Below are positions 23,187 through 34,729 of a DNA stretch of 64,000 nt, in pieces. The first letter of the stretch is position 1. The number at the start of each line of letters is the position of its first letter. Under the pieces are notes generated by a model. That model saw only the letters and a program-made list of their open reading frames with translations, did not search any database and had not been told where the DNA came from. The stretch is from Edaphochlamys debaryana (lineage: Eukaryota > Chlorophyta > Chlorophyceae > Chlamydomonadales): NCBI GenBank assembly GCA_016858145.1, contig JAEHOE010000001.1, forward strand, positions 2,852,001 to 2,916,000, read 5' to 3'. Both the position numbers and the translations under genes were made by a program.

Positions 23187-24234
23187 ATGAGGCTCCGCTG
23201 CTGCTTCGCGGCTAGTCTGGCTACGCTGCTTTTGCTCGGCGTATGCGGGCTTGCTGCGGCGAAGAAGGCCCAGACGTCGGCGACCGGCGTCTCGCAGCCG
23301 TTTGGCACGATGGACATTTCGGAGCTCACCCCTGCTGTTGGCACCAGTACCCTCCTGGATGAGGCTCAGACGGAGCCGTCGAGCACATCAGGTGTTGCAA
23401 CCAGGAGCGCCGCCGTGAAAGCCGCTACCGGGGGTTCCATTTCCTACACCCGCATCTACGTCACAAAGTCGTGCCCTTACGATGTGCAAATCGCTTTCAA
23501 CTACAAGCCAATCCTTGCGGGGAGCTGGGCAAAAGTGGGCTGGTTCCAGGTGAGTCCGTCCGCGGGTGCCGAGTGACCATGTGACGTGACCATGTTCGCT
23601 CGCCGCGACAAACTAGCGCTACCATCTTCGCTCGCCGCCGCAGGTTCTTCGCTTCGCGACCATCTACGCGATAAACACACAGAATCGTTACATCTACTAC
23701 TACGCGGAGACCATGCCAGGCCAGGTGTCTCCCAAACGTATTGTAAGTCGCTCTGCGTGAACATCCTCGCTCATGCTTGAGGATTCTAATAGAGCGCACA
23801 TAACGTTATCGAGCGCGCCCTCGCTCCGTCCTCTCATCACACTTTGTGTGCAGCTCTCAAGCACGCTGCCTCTCCCGGCCCCTCCCGGCCCCTCCTGGCC
23901 CCCCCACCCCCGTCCCCCACCCCCGCCCTCCCTACAGTGGGCAGGCTCTTACTACTATTATGTTCCGCTCGGCAGCACCTGCCCCAAATATGGAATGAAG
24001 ATGGTGCGTTCATGCATGCATGGATTGCGCGTGAGATTCCGACCCTCCATGATGGAGCCGCGCGTGCCCTCGTCCCTTGCATTGCACTTTCTTGGACCCT
24101 CTACAACGAGGGACGGCTGTCGTGCATCGTAGGATTCGTAGCCCTTGCCAATACCCTGCTGCTGCCCTTGCGTGTCTCCACAGATTGACCTTGGCACAAC
24201 CTACAACGACTACAAACTGAACCTCAGCTGCTGA
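23187..24234 (+). CDS. Secreted DUF1036-like small protein
   Basis: Four exons in phase: 23187-23549, 23644-23742, 23938-24003 and 24184-24234, giving 192 residues. The N-terminus MRLRCCFAASLATLLLLGVC is a clear signal peptide ending near AAA-KK. A Ser/Thr-rich linker follows, then a compact domain: ISYTRIYVTKSCPYDVQIAF, ILAGSWAKVGWFQV, NRYIYYYAET, WAGSYYYYVPLGS and the end YNDYKLNLSC. Aromatic strands with 'GW..V' and 'YYYAE' spacing resemble DUF1036 proteins. Several cysteines (SCPYD, STCPK, LSC) could form disulfides outside the cell or in the secretory pathway. Codon use is less GC-rich than the neighbours. The ATG at 23187 is the first in the signal-peptide frame. Function unknown. Confidence 0.8.
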
Positions 24235-24625
24235 ACGAACCGCAAGGGTGTGCAGATTCCGGAAGCTGTTGTGGGGAAGCGGCACGTATGACTTTGGCCC
24301 TGCCGCGCTCCATCTGCTGCCCCATAAGAGTGCTGAGAGTCATGGGCAACCCGCTAGCTGGTGTGGGGCGTTTGCGCGTGGTGCTGGTGGTGCGTGGTGA
24401 ACGGAGGGCATGCAGCGTGTGGGCAGGCACCGCTAGCCCTCTTGAGCCGTGCCATGGCACTGTCAGTTGTTGGGTGTACAGCAGACGACTCTGTTGGCAG
24501 CCTGAGCCGTGACGATGTGCATCTTAGTTGAGTAGTGGACGGATGAGCCTAACCGTGAGGAGACCGCTCACCAACACGAACGTCACGGGCCCCTGGTGCC
24601 AGGCCCAGTAGGCCCAGGCCCCGAC

Positions 24626-24630
24626 TGTAA
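24626..24630 (+). promoter_or_regulatory. TGTAA poly(A) signal
   Basis: TGTAA followed by AT-rich ATAACC, 392 nt after the stop of the DUF1036-like gene on the same strand. Confidence 0.55.
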
Positions 24631-25335
24631 ATAACCTGCTGGAGCCTGGAGGCTTGCTCTGTGCGTGACATCCGATGACAGCGCGAGAGCACCTGGGACA
24701 CACGTACAGCGAAACAGCATGCGGCCGCCGCCCGGGGGCGGGGGAGGACGGTCCCGGGGCCGCGACAGGCGCCGGGTCCAACAACAGCCTACAACACCGG
24801 TCCGTGCCCCGCGTTCACCCCCTGTGCTTCCGTGCGCTGTCCAGGCATGCATGCACCCTGCTCCGCGCACCCTGCCTCTGCCCTGCAAGCGGAGCCTTCC
24901 CGCCGCACGTGCCTTCGCGCGCGCCCCTTCGACCGAGCGGCACGTCATTCCGTGGTGCATGCGGCCATCCTGCCGCCGTGTGCTTCCGTGCACACTCCCA
25001 CGCACGCGGGCTCCCCACACTGCCCGGCCTGTGCTCCCCGCGCAATCGCCAAGCGCCGGAAGCAAGCAACGGTGCGCACATGGATTCCGTCATGTTGCGG
25101 CTCACAGAGGGCCGCCCTGAGCCCCGAGCGGGCCTCTTCGCGTCCGGCGAGCAGCGCCCCCCACCCTCCGCACGCCGCTGCACACATCAGTCCTAGCAGG
25201 GTGCCGCCCGCTGCCGCCTCAACCCCACGCCCCGGCTCCCTCTCCAGCCCCATCCACTAATGCTCCTGTCAACTCCACCTCCACCCGTCGCCTTCACCGC
25301 CGCGCCGCACCACGCCCCACAAGCGCGCACAGCGC
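24631..25335. other. Intergenic region between convergent genes
   Basis: About 700 bp between the secreted-protein gene and the 3' end of the methyltransferase. It likely holds the 3' UTR of the minus-strand gene. Open frames are overlapping and domain-free; no TTACA (minus-strand TGTAA) was found. Confidence 0.4.
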
Positions 25336-28300
25336 TCACTGCTCCATGCCCCCGCCGCCCGCCTGCGCCTGCTGCGCCCGCGGCGGCCGCAGCACGTACA
25401 TGCGCACCTCGAACAGGTCCTTGGGCCAATTGCGCTGCTTGACGTTTTGGAGCACCTGGGTGGGGTGGGGTGGGTGTCAGGGTGGGCGTGGGTGGAGGAG
25501 GGGGCCTGGGCTCAAGACGAGGGCTGCTTAGGCGGCCCCAGCCCGAGCGGAGCCAATTGACGAGGCAGCGCACGGCGCGCGGCCGCCGGGCACATTGCTC
25601 GTCAACCCCGCCCATGCTCATCACCTGTCCGCCCCTCGACGATCGCTGTCCCCGCCCCCCTTCCCCGCCCCCTTCCCCTTCCCCACGGCCCCCCTGGAGC
25701 CGCTCCGCACCTCGCAGCCCGCCCGCGCAAACAGGTCCAGCATGTAGGCGTTGGAGCGGGTGAGCGAGGAGTCGTCCTTGTCCACCACGAAGCCGTCCCT
25801 GGGGGGCGGGGGACGGGGGGCAGGGGGGTTGACGGTTGAGGGCGGAGGTTGGGTGCGGGCGGGGTGGGGGGGTGCGGGGTGTTGGAGACAGCGGGCCGGC
25901 TCGCAAGAGGATAAAGGTCGGAGATGAGGCGTGGGAGAGACGTGGGAGAGGCAGTTCCCGCGGGCACTAGGTAGGGAGTAGGGTTGCCAAGCAGGTCCTC
26001 CTAGGGCCAGTCATGACCAAGGCGTGCACCGCCGGCCAGCGGGTCCCTCCCCACCCCTGCCGACCGTCGCTGCACCCCCCACCCCCCACCCACTTGCACC
26101 CCCCACCCACTTGCAGATGTTCTCCTTGACGAAGATGAGGCCGTCGGGTTGGAGCCCCGCGGCCGCTCGCTGGAAGAGGGACATGAAGTCGACTGCGGTG
26201 GGGCGATGGGCGGGGAGAGGGGGTGGGTTGACGGGTGGGGATGGTGGAGTGGGGGTGTGGGTGGAGATGGGGAGGCGCGGAGGCGGGGCGGCTGCTGTGT
26301 GTGTGGGGGGGGGGCGGGTGAGGGCGGGGGCCGGCGGGCGTTGCAGCCTCGCGGCGGAGCGGCACTCACCGTCCGTGAGGTACAGCATGCACCACTGGAT
26401 CCAGATGCAGTCGTACCTGTACGGCAGGTTGAGGGTGAGCGAGATCACGGCGAGCACAAGATAGGTGCAGTACAGCCATGTGCGCTCCCCCGGGACCTGC
26501 CTCCCCCTCGCCCCAGGCCGTGCAGCTCCATCCCAGCTCCCCAGGCCCCTCAGCCCCCCAGCCCCACGCACCTCCCCGGCTCAAAGCTGTGCTCCTGCGG
26601 GCCGTGGGGGGTTGGGGGCGGGGCTCGAAACACGGGTGAGGGACACCCTCAGCGCCAGGCGGGTCGCCTGTCCCTTGCGGGTGCCCTGCGGGTGCAATGC
26701 AGCTGCGCCCCTGCCGCTCCGCCCGCAGCCCTTCTCTACACACACCTCCTTGCACCGCCGGCGCGGCCCCGCGGTTTAGGCTCCCCCTGCCCCCTTGCTT
26801 GCCCTGCCTTCCCTCCCGCACCTCCCCGCGTTCGGCACCCCGGCGCCGCCCATCGGTGGCGGCGTTCGGTCTGGCCGCGTCGCGGGGAGCTCATTCGGAG
26901 CCCACGCGCGGCCTCACCCCCATCCATACGCACTTCACGCCACGGGCCCCGGTTTTCGGATGGGTTGCTGTTCGACGGTTGCCCCTGCCGCTCACTTCCC
27001 CCGCCCCGCCTCCTTCCCTCTCTCTCTGCCCGCCGGCGGTCCGCACGTGTGTTAGGCTTCTCTTCTCTACTCCCTGCTCGGCCTGCCTCCTCGGCTAGTA
27101 ACACCCCTCTTGGCCCATTCCACACTTCCGCATTTCTTCGCTGCTGTGGCGCCGCCTTCGTCCCTTCCGCTTCAGGTGAGCGTTTAGCTGCTATGCTCTA
27201 TCGCGAGTTGCCTTCTCCTTTTCAGGGGGTTACATCTGAGTTGGGAATTGCCTGCTTCGTTGCTTGCCGTGGGCTCTCGTGTTGCACACCTCCGGCGGGC
27301 ACGACTACACCCACGCCGGACTTTGCTCTGGGCCACGGCGCAGCCAGATTCGGGCCAGCCTTCCAGCCAGCTTCCAACCACAATCCAGTATGTCCGGGGT
27401 CCGCCCGTTTCAGCCGGGTTCTCGCTTTTCGCTGCTTTGGGTTTACTTTAGCTATCACTAATCAGGGTCAGCACACACCTCCTTGCGCGCTTCCCCTCCT
27501 CTCCCCAAGGAATCCCTCCACACACACCTGCAGCCCCGCGCAGTAGAAGTTCCCCGCCACCCCCCGGGGCCGGGGCACCGTCAGCACCGCCAGGTTCTTG
27601 GCTGCGGGAGGGGGAGCGCAATGGCGTGGGCGGGGATTGGAGGTTGGGATAGTCCAAGGGTAGGGGTTTAGCAGAAGCCGCCGGGGGTGTTGAGCCCAAG
27701 AGCACGGGGTCCTTCCCACACATCGGCCCCGCACCGCCCTGCAGCTGGGCTCCCCCGTGCCCTTTGCATGCCTCTCCGGCCCCGAGCCACAGGCCGAAGC
27801 CCACCCCAGGCCCAGCCAAGGCCCGGCCCAGGCCCCGCCCGGGCCCACCCGCCGTGTCCAGCAGGTGCCTGGAGGGCTCCAGCAGGTCCACGGTGTGGAA
27901 GTGGTGCCGCAGCAGCTGCTCCGTGACGCGGCCCACGCCCGCGCCGCAGTCTGGGTGGGGGGTGGGGGGTGGTCGAGGGTGGTTGGGGTTGAGAGAGGTA
28001 GGCGGAGAGGTTGGAGGGGGAGGGGAGCTCGTTAGCAATGCCCCTGGCCATAGCCCCTCCCCAAGCCCCCCCTCCCCGGGGCCCACCCAGGGCCACCAGC
28101 TGGCGCTCGCCCTTGTCCGCCGCCTCCAGCTGCACACGCAGGGCCTGCGGGGGGGAAGGGAAGGGGGCAAGGTGTGGTGCAGAGCAGCTCGGGTGCAACA
28201 TCCCCGTGCCGCCTTGCACCTGGGCCCAACCGCAATCCCTTCCTTGATGGCTGCACCCCCACCTTCCTCCCCTTTCCCCTCCCCGCCCTTCCCTTCCCTC

Positions 28301-29010
28301 CCCCACATCCCCCTCCTCCCTTCCCTGCCCCCCCTCCCCCCCTGCCTTGAGCAGCAGCGCCCGGCTGTCCCGCACGTCCAGGTCGCTGGTGTAGCCGAAG
28401 CCCCCCAGCACCCCGTTGTAGGAGGCCTCCTGCGCGTCCCAGTAGGCCACAGCCTTGTGGTACCTTTGGGGGGGGGAAGGGGGGGTTGGTGGGGGGGTGG
28501 GCGGGTGGTAAGGGGGCCGGGGAAAGGGCGGGGGATGGGTTGGAGTGGCGAGAAAGGGTCGCCCCCCTCGCCCCGGCCGATGGGCCCTCCTCCTCGGTTG
28601 CCCCCACGCCCACAACTCGCCGCTCCGACCCCCTGCATCCCGGCCAGCCCCTGGACCTGACCCCTCCAAGCTGACCCCCCCAGCTGCGTACCCCAGCCGA
28701 GGCGTTGGCCCCCTCGCCCCTCCCGCCCCCGCCCCCACCAGGTGTTGTGGCCCCCATCAGCGTCCGCCTCCGCCACCCACAGCTCATCCGGAGAGGCGAA
28801 CTCCTGCGACCCGCAGCCCAGGGCAGGTGAGGCGGCAGCATGTGTGGCCGCCTGTCTGACGAGCAAGACAATGGCTGCTTACGAGCGGCATGGGAGCGGC
28901 GCGGAGCGGCTGGCGGCCTCCCCGTGCGGCCTCCCCCTTGAGCGCCGAGGGCCCCCGTCCACGCCCACCCTTCCGTCTCCGTCGTGCCCCTTCTGCGTTG
29001 TCGCCCCCAT
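25336..29010 (-). CDS. NTMT1: Alpha-N-terminal protein methyltransferase (NTMT1/NRMT family)
   Basis: Eleven exons in phase: 28969-29010, 28739-28851, 28346-28463, 28087-28144, 27849-27950, 27528-27601, 26572-26594, 26370-26416, 26111-26192, 25711-25798 and 25336-25455, giving 288 residues. Family landmarks run in order: WYHKAVAYWD, VLGGFGYTSDLDVRDS, the SAM motif LDCGAGVGRVTEQLL (about residue 110), NFYCAGLQ, YDCIWIQWCMLYLTD (about 177), FVKENICKDGFVVDKDDSS (about 210) and RNWPKDLFEVRMY. These enzymes methylate the alpha-amino group of proteins starting X-Pro-Lys after Met removal. The first exon (MGATTQKGHDGDGR) was chosen because the next exon has no in-frame ATG and an in-frame stop just upstream. 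Exon 26572-26594 is 23 nt, and the intron after 28346 has a GC donor. Head to head with the SET gene at 29473. Confidence 0.93.
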
Positions 29011-29472
29011 GGCTGCGCCGCCGCCTCTGGGGTTCGGTGGGTGTCTGGTTAGCTAGGGCGTGTCGGCGCCGTCCCCGCGGACTGACACAGCCGCCGCTTC
29101 CTCAGCGGAGCGCAGGTAGCGTCAGGGGTTTGTAGTTGCAGAGGTAGGTCTAGAGTTCGGGCTCGCAGGCGAGAAAAGCTGCGATGGGTACTTGGTGTTC
29201 AAAAGCTCGGAAGGTCGCTGAAGCGTAGGTGCGTAGGAGCGCTTGTTCAGGTCAGAGTTACCCGAGTACACCTGTGACAATGGGTGCGAGCGTGTGCGAC
29301 ACGCAGTGCGGCCCGATGAAGCGCGCCCGCCCAATCGGGCTGTTTCCGCTGTTCCGCACCTCCGCTACAATTTCAAGCCGCCAAACTGTGTGTTTACACG
29401 CATAGACGCGATCCATAGCGGGCAAGCGTGCCCAGCTGCACAAACCCGGCTGCGCATTCGTGCGGGGGCGCC
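29011..29472. promoter_or_regulatory. Shared promoter region of two divergent methyltransferase genes
   Basis: 462 bp between the NTMT ATG (minus) and the SET-protein ATG (plus). No coding sequence was found, and no clear TATA box in either direction. Confidence 0.5.
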
Positions 29473-32061
29473 ATGCAGCGCACAGCCAGCTCGAGCTGGC
29501 GCTGCCCAGGCCGATACGGCTCTCTAGTCCATCGGCTGTCTCGACCGCATCGCGCGCGGACCTCGCTCGTGCCCCGCGCGGCAGCCGCGGCGCCTGTCGC
29601 GCCCAGCCTCCCAACCTCCACGGTCCTGGACTGGGCATGCTCCGGCTGGGCCGGTCCCGACGCCTCCGCCTCCGAAGCCTCGTGGGATCGCCGGCGCCGG
29701 CCCGCATCGCCACCCCAGCTGCGGGTGGCGGTCGCGGACCTGGGCCCGGGGCGCGGGCGGGGGCTGATGGCCACCGAGGACTTGGCCCCCGGCGAGACCC
29801 TCCTGAGCGTCCCCCTGACGCGCGTCTTCGCCAGCGACGTAAGCTCGCCCACCATGCATGACCCTGTGCTTTCGTACATGCACGACACACGTACGCATAC
29901 TCCCTGCTAGGAAGGAAAATTGCAAGAAACGCTCATAGAGGACGCAGCCTGCCCCCCTCCTCTGACCCTCGAGTCCCCTGCCCCCTGGCCCGCCCCCAAA
30001 GCCTGACGCTGAGCTACACTGGTCGGCGGACATGGCCCTTCGCCTGCTGCGGGCCCGGCACCGCTCGAGGGCGCTGGCGGCGGCGGGGGCGGGCGCCGGG
30101 GCGGGGGCGGCCGCGGGCTCGGCGGTGCAGGGGGCTGAGGCGGGGGAGGAGGAGGTGGACTGGGGGCCCTGGATCCAGGCGCTGCCGGCCCACGTGCGCA
30201 CGCCGCTCGAGTACGACGACGATGAGGTACGGCAGCTGGGCTGCCCGTACATGCAGGTGAGGGGCGGTCCGGGTGCTGGGGGTGCTGCCAGCGGCGAGGG
30301 CAGGCCGGTGCGGGGGCCCATCGGTCCGGCCGGTGCTGAGACTACCAGTCGTCGGTGAGGACCCCCCAATCCCCCCCAAACCCTTAAGAGTGACCACGCA
30401 CGGCCCTGCCCGCCCCGCCCGCCCGCAGGAGGAGGTGGTGGGGATGCAGGAGTGCATCGGAGCCTGCTTCGAGGCGAGGACCCGGGGCTGGGGTCAGGGC
30501 AGGGGGCAGGGGGCAGGGGGTGGGGGACCGGAACCCAGCGGCCGTGTGTACTGTCGGGGTGGCAGGCTTGACTGGCGCTGAGCCCTGGCGGCTGCCACTG
30601 GGCGAGAGGGCAGCAACATCAGACCCGGCTGTGCCACCTGCCTCCTGCCCTCACGCTCTTCCCCTTCGCCTCCTTCCCCTATGCAGGCGGTGGAGGGGGA
30701 GCTGGCGGAGCTGGGGTGCGGCTGGTCGGACTTCCTGTGGGCCGTGCAGGTGGGCGCGGCGCGCGCCGCCATCTGCCCACCCCCTCACCGCTTCCCCGCC
30801 CACCACCCCCGCCCCCACCCTACTCCCCTCCTTGTTCCCTCCACCCCCCACCGCCTTCCCTCCTGCACGCCCACGCCCCCATCCCGCCCCCCTCCACCCC
30901 ACTCCCCCTTCCCCCCTCCGCCGCCGCCCAGGTCTTCCACTCGCGCTGCTTCTTCGAGCCCACCTCGGGCCGCCACCTGTGCGTGCCGGGGGTGGACATG
31001 GCCAACCACGCCCCCGCCCCCGCAGCCCCCAGCGCGGGCGTGGGCGTGGTGCGGGCGCTGAGCCAGGGCTGGGACGCGGTGGCGGAGGTGGCGGAGCCGC
31101 CCCCGCCCGAGCCCAGCCGCTTCGCCCTGGTGGCGGGGGAGGCGGGGATAAGGTGGGTGCCGTGCTGCTGCTGGGGCGGGGGACGGGACGCCGGCGGGGT
31201 GCCTAGGTGCCTGCGGGGTGCTGCGGGGTGGAGGCTGTGTAGTTGCGGATACCGGTGCAGAGCCCTACCGGTGGGGTGCGTGTTGGGCCCGGGGCCCGCG
31301 GTTCGTTGGAGCCATCCGTGCGGGCGCCCTTGCCCTTGCCAGGCCCTCCACCCTTTGCAGCCACCCGCCGTCACCGATATTTGTCCCCCCGGTCCCCACC
31401 CTGCAGGCGCGGCGAGGAGGTGACCATCAGCTACGGGGGGTGGCCCTCGGAGGCCTTCCTGCTGCTGTTCGGGTTCGTGCCGCTGCCGGGGGGCGGGGCG
31501 GCGCTGCCGGGGCCCAGCGAGGCGCTGACGCTCTTCGGGGACGGCCGGGAGGCGGCGGCGTGGGCTCTGGAGGCGGCGCGCGGAGCAGGTGCGTGTTGGG
31601 GCGGGCCATCGTGTTGATGCGTGCAGAGTGGGTTGATCAGGGGTGCGCTGGCGGGGACGCTGCCGGGAGTCACAGATGAGCCGGGGAGGCCTCTTCATCT
31701 ACGTTTGTAGTCCCTGACCCTTTCTGTGTGCGTTCGTGCCCCCCCAGGCGCCGCGAGCGAGTCCGCGGTGGATGGGGTGCTTGCTGCCGTGGAGGCGGCC
31801 ATGCCCGGAGCGATGCTGCAAAACCTGATGGTGACCGGCGACGGCGTGGACGGACGGCTGCAGCTGCTTCTCGATGTTGTGGCAGGGGCGAATGGTGCTG
31901 GGGCCGAGGGGGGTGCGCAGGGGCTGAGTCGGGCGCTGGTGCGGAGGCGTGTGGAGGAACGGATGCGGCATTTCGTGTCCGGAGACAGCACGGACGAGAC
32001 CATCGCGGCCTTCAAGAGCAGCAAGCGAGCGCTGTGTGAGAAGGTGCTTTCGATGCTGTAA
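29473..32061 (+). CDS. Plastid SET-domain protein lysine methyltransferase, Rubisco LSMT type
   Basis: Seven exons in phase: 29473-29838, 30002-30256, 30429-30473 (GC donor), 30687-30749, 30932-31152, 31407-31588 and 31748-32061, giving 481 residues, close to the roughly 490 usual for the family. The first 60 or so residues (MQRTASSSWRCPGRYGSLVH and onward) are a Ser/Arg/Ala-rich transit peptide. The SET domain is split as in LSMT/SETD3 proteins: LGPGRGRGLMATEDLAPGE, then an insert with WSADMALRLLR, then SRCFFEPTSGRHLCVPGVDM, ANHAP (the NH motif, about residue 265) and RRGEEVTISYGGW (the catalytic tyrosine loop, about 325). A helical C-terminal substrate-binding region follows. Such enzymes trimethylate lysines of Rubisco large subunit or of plastid aldolase. 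The substrate here cannot be told. The stop overlaps a TGTAA word. Confidence 0.9.
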
Positions 32062-32250
32062 CACGAACGCGCGAGCCGCGAGGGTGCACCGATGGGGTCG
32101 TTGCCGCTTGCATGGTGGCCCGAGCCGCCAGCTTCTCTGTTTCGTCACTTCAATATCCTACATCGCTATTTACCCGATACGTAGAGCTGAACTTGCGATA
32201 CGCTCGACCGCGGGCCGCCCCACATCGCACATTTCGACCTAGCCCAAACT

Positions 32251-34729
32251 ATGGCTGAAGAGGAGCTTTACGGCGAGGAGATGGGCGAGGGCGAGGAGAT
32301 GGGCGAGGGCGAGGGCGGCGACGAAATGCAGGAGGGGGATCTCGAGCAGGGTCAAGAGGTGCGTGGGGCTTCAACAGCAGGTGCCAGCCTATGGACATAT
32401 ATCGGCATGTAGACATTCAGCGGAAGACCGTGGCAACGTTTGCAGGACCTGGACGCGCTCAAGCGCAAGCTGAAGGAGATGGAGGAGGAGGCCGCTCGCG
32501 TCAAGGCGCTTGCGGTAAGGCCCCGTTGCTCCATCACAGACGCATCAACCACACCTGACGCGACGGTCCGTCATCGCAGGGGAACGCCGCGGACGCTGGC
32601 GCCGCTGGGACGTCAGGCGCGGGGGCCGGAGCCGCAGCGGGGGGCGCGCCCGCGCCCCCTGACCCCGAGAAGCAGGAGATTGACTCCCGCTCCATCTACG
32701 TGGGCCAGGTCGACTACGGGTGCACGCCCGAGGAGCTGCAGCAGCACTTTGCGGTGAGGCGCCGGGCTGCAGCAGGGGTGCTGCCCGATGGGCCCTGCAG
32801 CCCGCAACCTGGCCGCCGGGCCTGCCGGGGCCCGCGACGCCTGTGCTGCAGGACTGTGGATTGCGTCCTTCGGCCCAGTTCCATTGCGTCTGCAAGTGGC
32901 CTAGATCTGTTGCAGGGATACATAGAGTGATGGAAGCAGAGACATGAAGGCTGGGCCTAGGGTGTTCGGCAGGGGGTTGCTGCACGTGGCCGTGGCCCTG
33001 ACCCCTGCCCCGCCGCTGTCGCTCGCCCGCAGCAATGCGGCACCGTCAACCGGGTGACCATCCTCACAGACAAGTTCGGGAACCCCAAGGTGCGCGCGCA
33101 GCGTGCCCTTGCCCTTGCCTGCTCTACCAGCCACGGCCTCATGCCACCAGGGGTGTATGGGGTGGGCCAGCATAGGGGGCGGGCCAGCACACGTTCGGCT
33201 ACAAGCAAGCACCCTTACACACAGCTCAGCTCGGCGCGTGACACCAGGCCCGCACTACGGCCCCGCCTGCATCCCCCGCTCACCTAGATCCCCGCCCCTT
33301 GCCCCTCCCTCCACCCCCCTAGGGCTACGCCTACGTGGAGTTCCTCGAGGTGGATGCCGTACAGAATGCCGTACTGCTGGACAACTCGGAGCTGCGCGGC
33401 CGCCAAATAAAGGCGGGTGGCAGTGGGGGAAGGGGCAGGGAGTCCACGGGGCGGGAGCGGGCAGGAAGGCGGAGGGCCAGCGCAGGCGGCGGGAGGCAGG
33501 TCTGGAGGCAGCATGGACTGTCTGCGGTGTCTGGGAGCTACCCGAGGTCTATGCGCAGGACGCCTTTTGTGCAGCCTCGCGCACCTGCGGGCTGACGCAC
33601 TTCAGCGGAGCTGCGCGGCCCAGCAGACGAGCGCTGGGGCCGAGGGCTGCCGCAAGGGCAGCGTGCCTGGGGGGGGAAGTGGCAGGCGCGTGGTGATGCT
33701 CGCCCGGGACAGCCGCAGAGTCGCTCAGCGAACCCGTTCCCCAGCGGGACACGTCACGCGGATCCAGTCTTGGCGCGAGGAGAAGCAGCGGCGCTGGCGC
33801 GCGTTTGCACAAATCGTTTTGTGGGCGCCACCTGCCAGAGTGTCCCGTGAGCCAGCACCGCAGCATGACTGGTCCTGCCCTAACTGCGCCTCAGCAGACA
33901 CAGCCCACCTGCACGCACCGACCTCCGCTCCCAGGCATCCTGGCAAACCCCATGGGACGCCTCCTGCGCAGGCTGCTCAGCCTACATGACCCTGCCGCCT
34001 CCCCGCCTCCCTAACCCTGCACCCTCCACCCGCACACCCACACCCCCAGGTGACCCCCAAGCGCACCAACCTGCCCGGGCTCAGGGCCTTCCGCGGCCGC
34101 GGCCGCGGGCGGGGCCCCCCAGGCGCCGGCTACGGCTACGGCGCGCCGCCTCCGTACTACGGCGGCCGGGGCGGGGCGTACGGCTACGGCGGCGGCCCGC
34201 CGCACCGGGGCGGCCGAGGGGGGTACTACGGCGGCCCGCCGGGCGCAGGGTGAGTCATGGGGATGAAGATGGCAGGGTCGTGTGGAGCAGCAGCTTCGGG
34301 AGGAGGTCTGGGAAGCCCGCGGGAGGGAGCACAGGCGACTGGGGTGCAGCAGGGTTGCACCTCGCGGGCCCTGACATGCGGCTGGCGGGTGGATGGAAAC
34401 CGGTGGCTTGGCGGACGCGTGTGCACCCAAGCGCGGGAGCAGCTGCATCAGGTGCCAGGATAGTGCATCGTGGTCGGCGAAGCAGCAGCTGACAGACGCT
34501 GGGCCGGCACAGCCGCGAACAGCCTCACAGACATCCTCTCATCCTCTCCACCGGTCCTTGACCTGCCGCCTGCTGGCGTGATCGTCACTGACGCGCAGTC
34601 GAGCGCCGCCACATCATCAACCGCGCTGACGCATGTCCCCCCCCGCCTCCTGCCCTGCTTGCCGCCGCCCGTGCCTTCAGGTATGCCCCGCGCGGCCGCG
34701 GCCGGGGTCGCTTCTACGCCCCCTACTGA
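32251..34729 (+). CDS. PABPN1: Nuclear poly(A)-binding protein (PABPN1/PABN)
   Basis: Seven exons in phase: 32251-32358, 32446-32514, 32580-32753, 33033-33089, 33323-33412 (GC donor), 34050-34249 and 34681-34729, giving 248 residues. An acidic N-terminus ([20 protein letters not shown]) leads into a short coiled coil ([20 protein letters not shown]). One RRM follows, with RNP2 IYVGQVDY (about residue 98) and RNP1 GYAYVEF (137-143). It then has the family signature [15 protein letters not shown] and an RG/GYG-rich tail ending [17 protein letters not shown]1 binds growing poly(A) tails in the nucleus and controls their length. The K/V junction in the signature fixes the GC donor after 33412. 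It starts only 189 bp after the SET-gene stop, so its promoter must be compact or overlap that gene's 3' end. Confidence 0.96.

Noticed and set aside
27448..28866. 472-residue minus-strand frame read as one exon
   Set aside because: It contains real methyltransferase exons but also introns; conserved spacing requires splicing.
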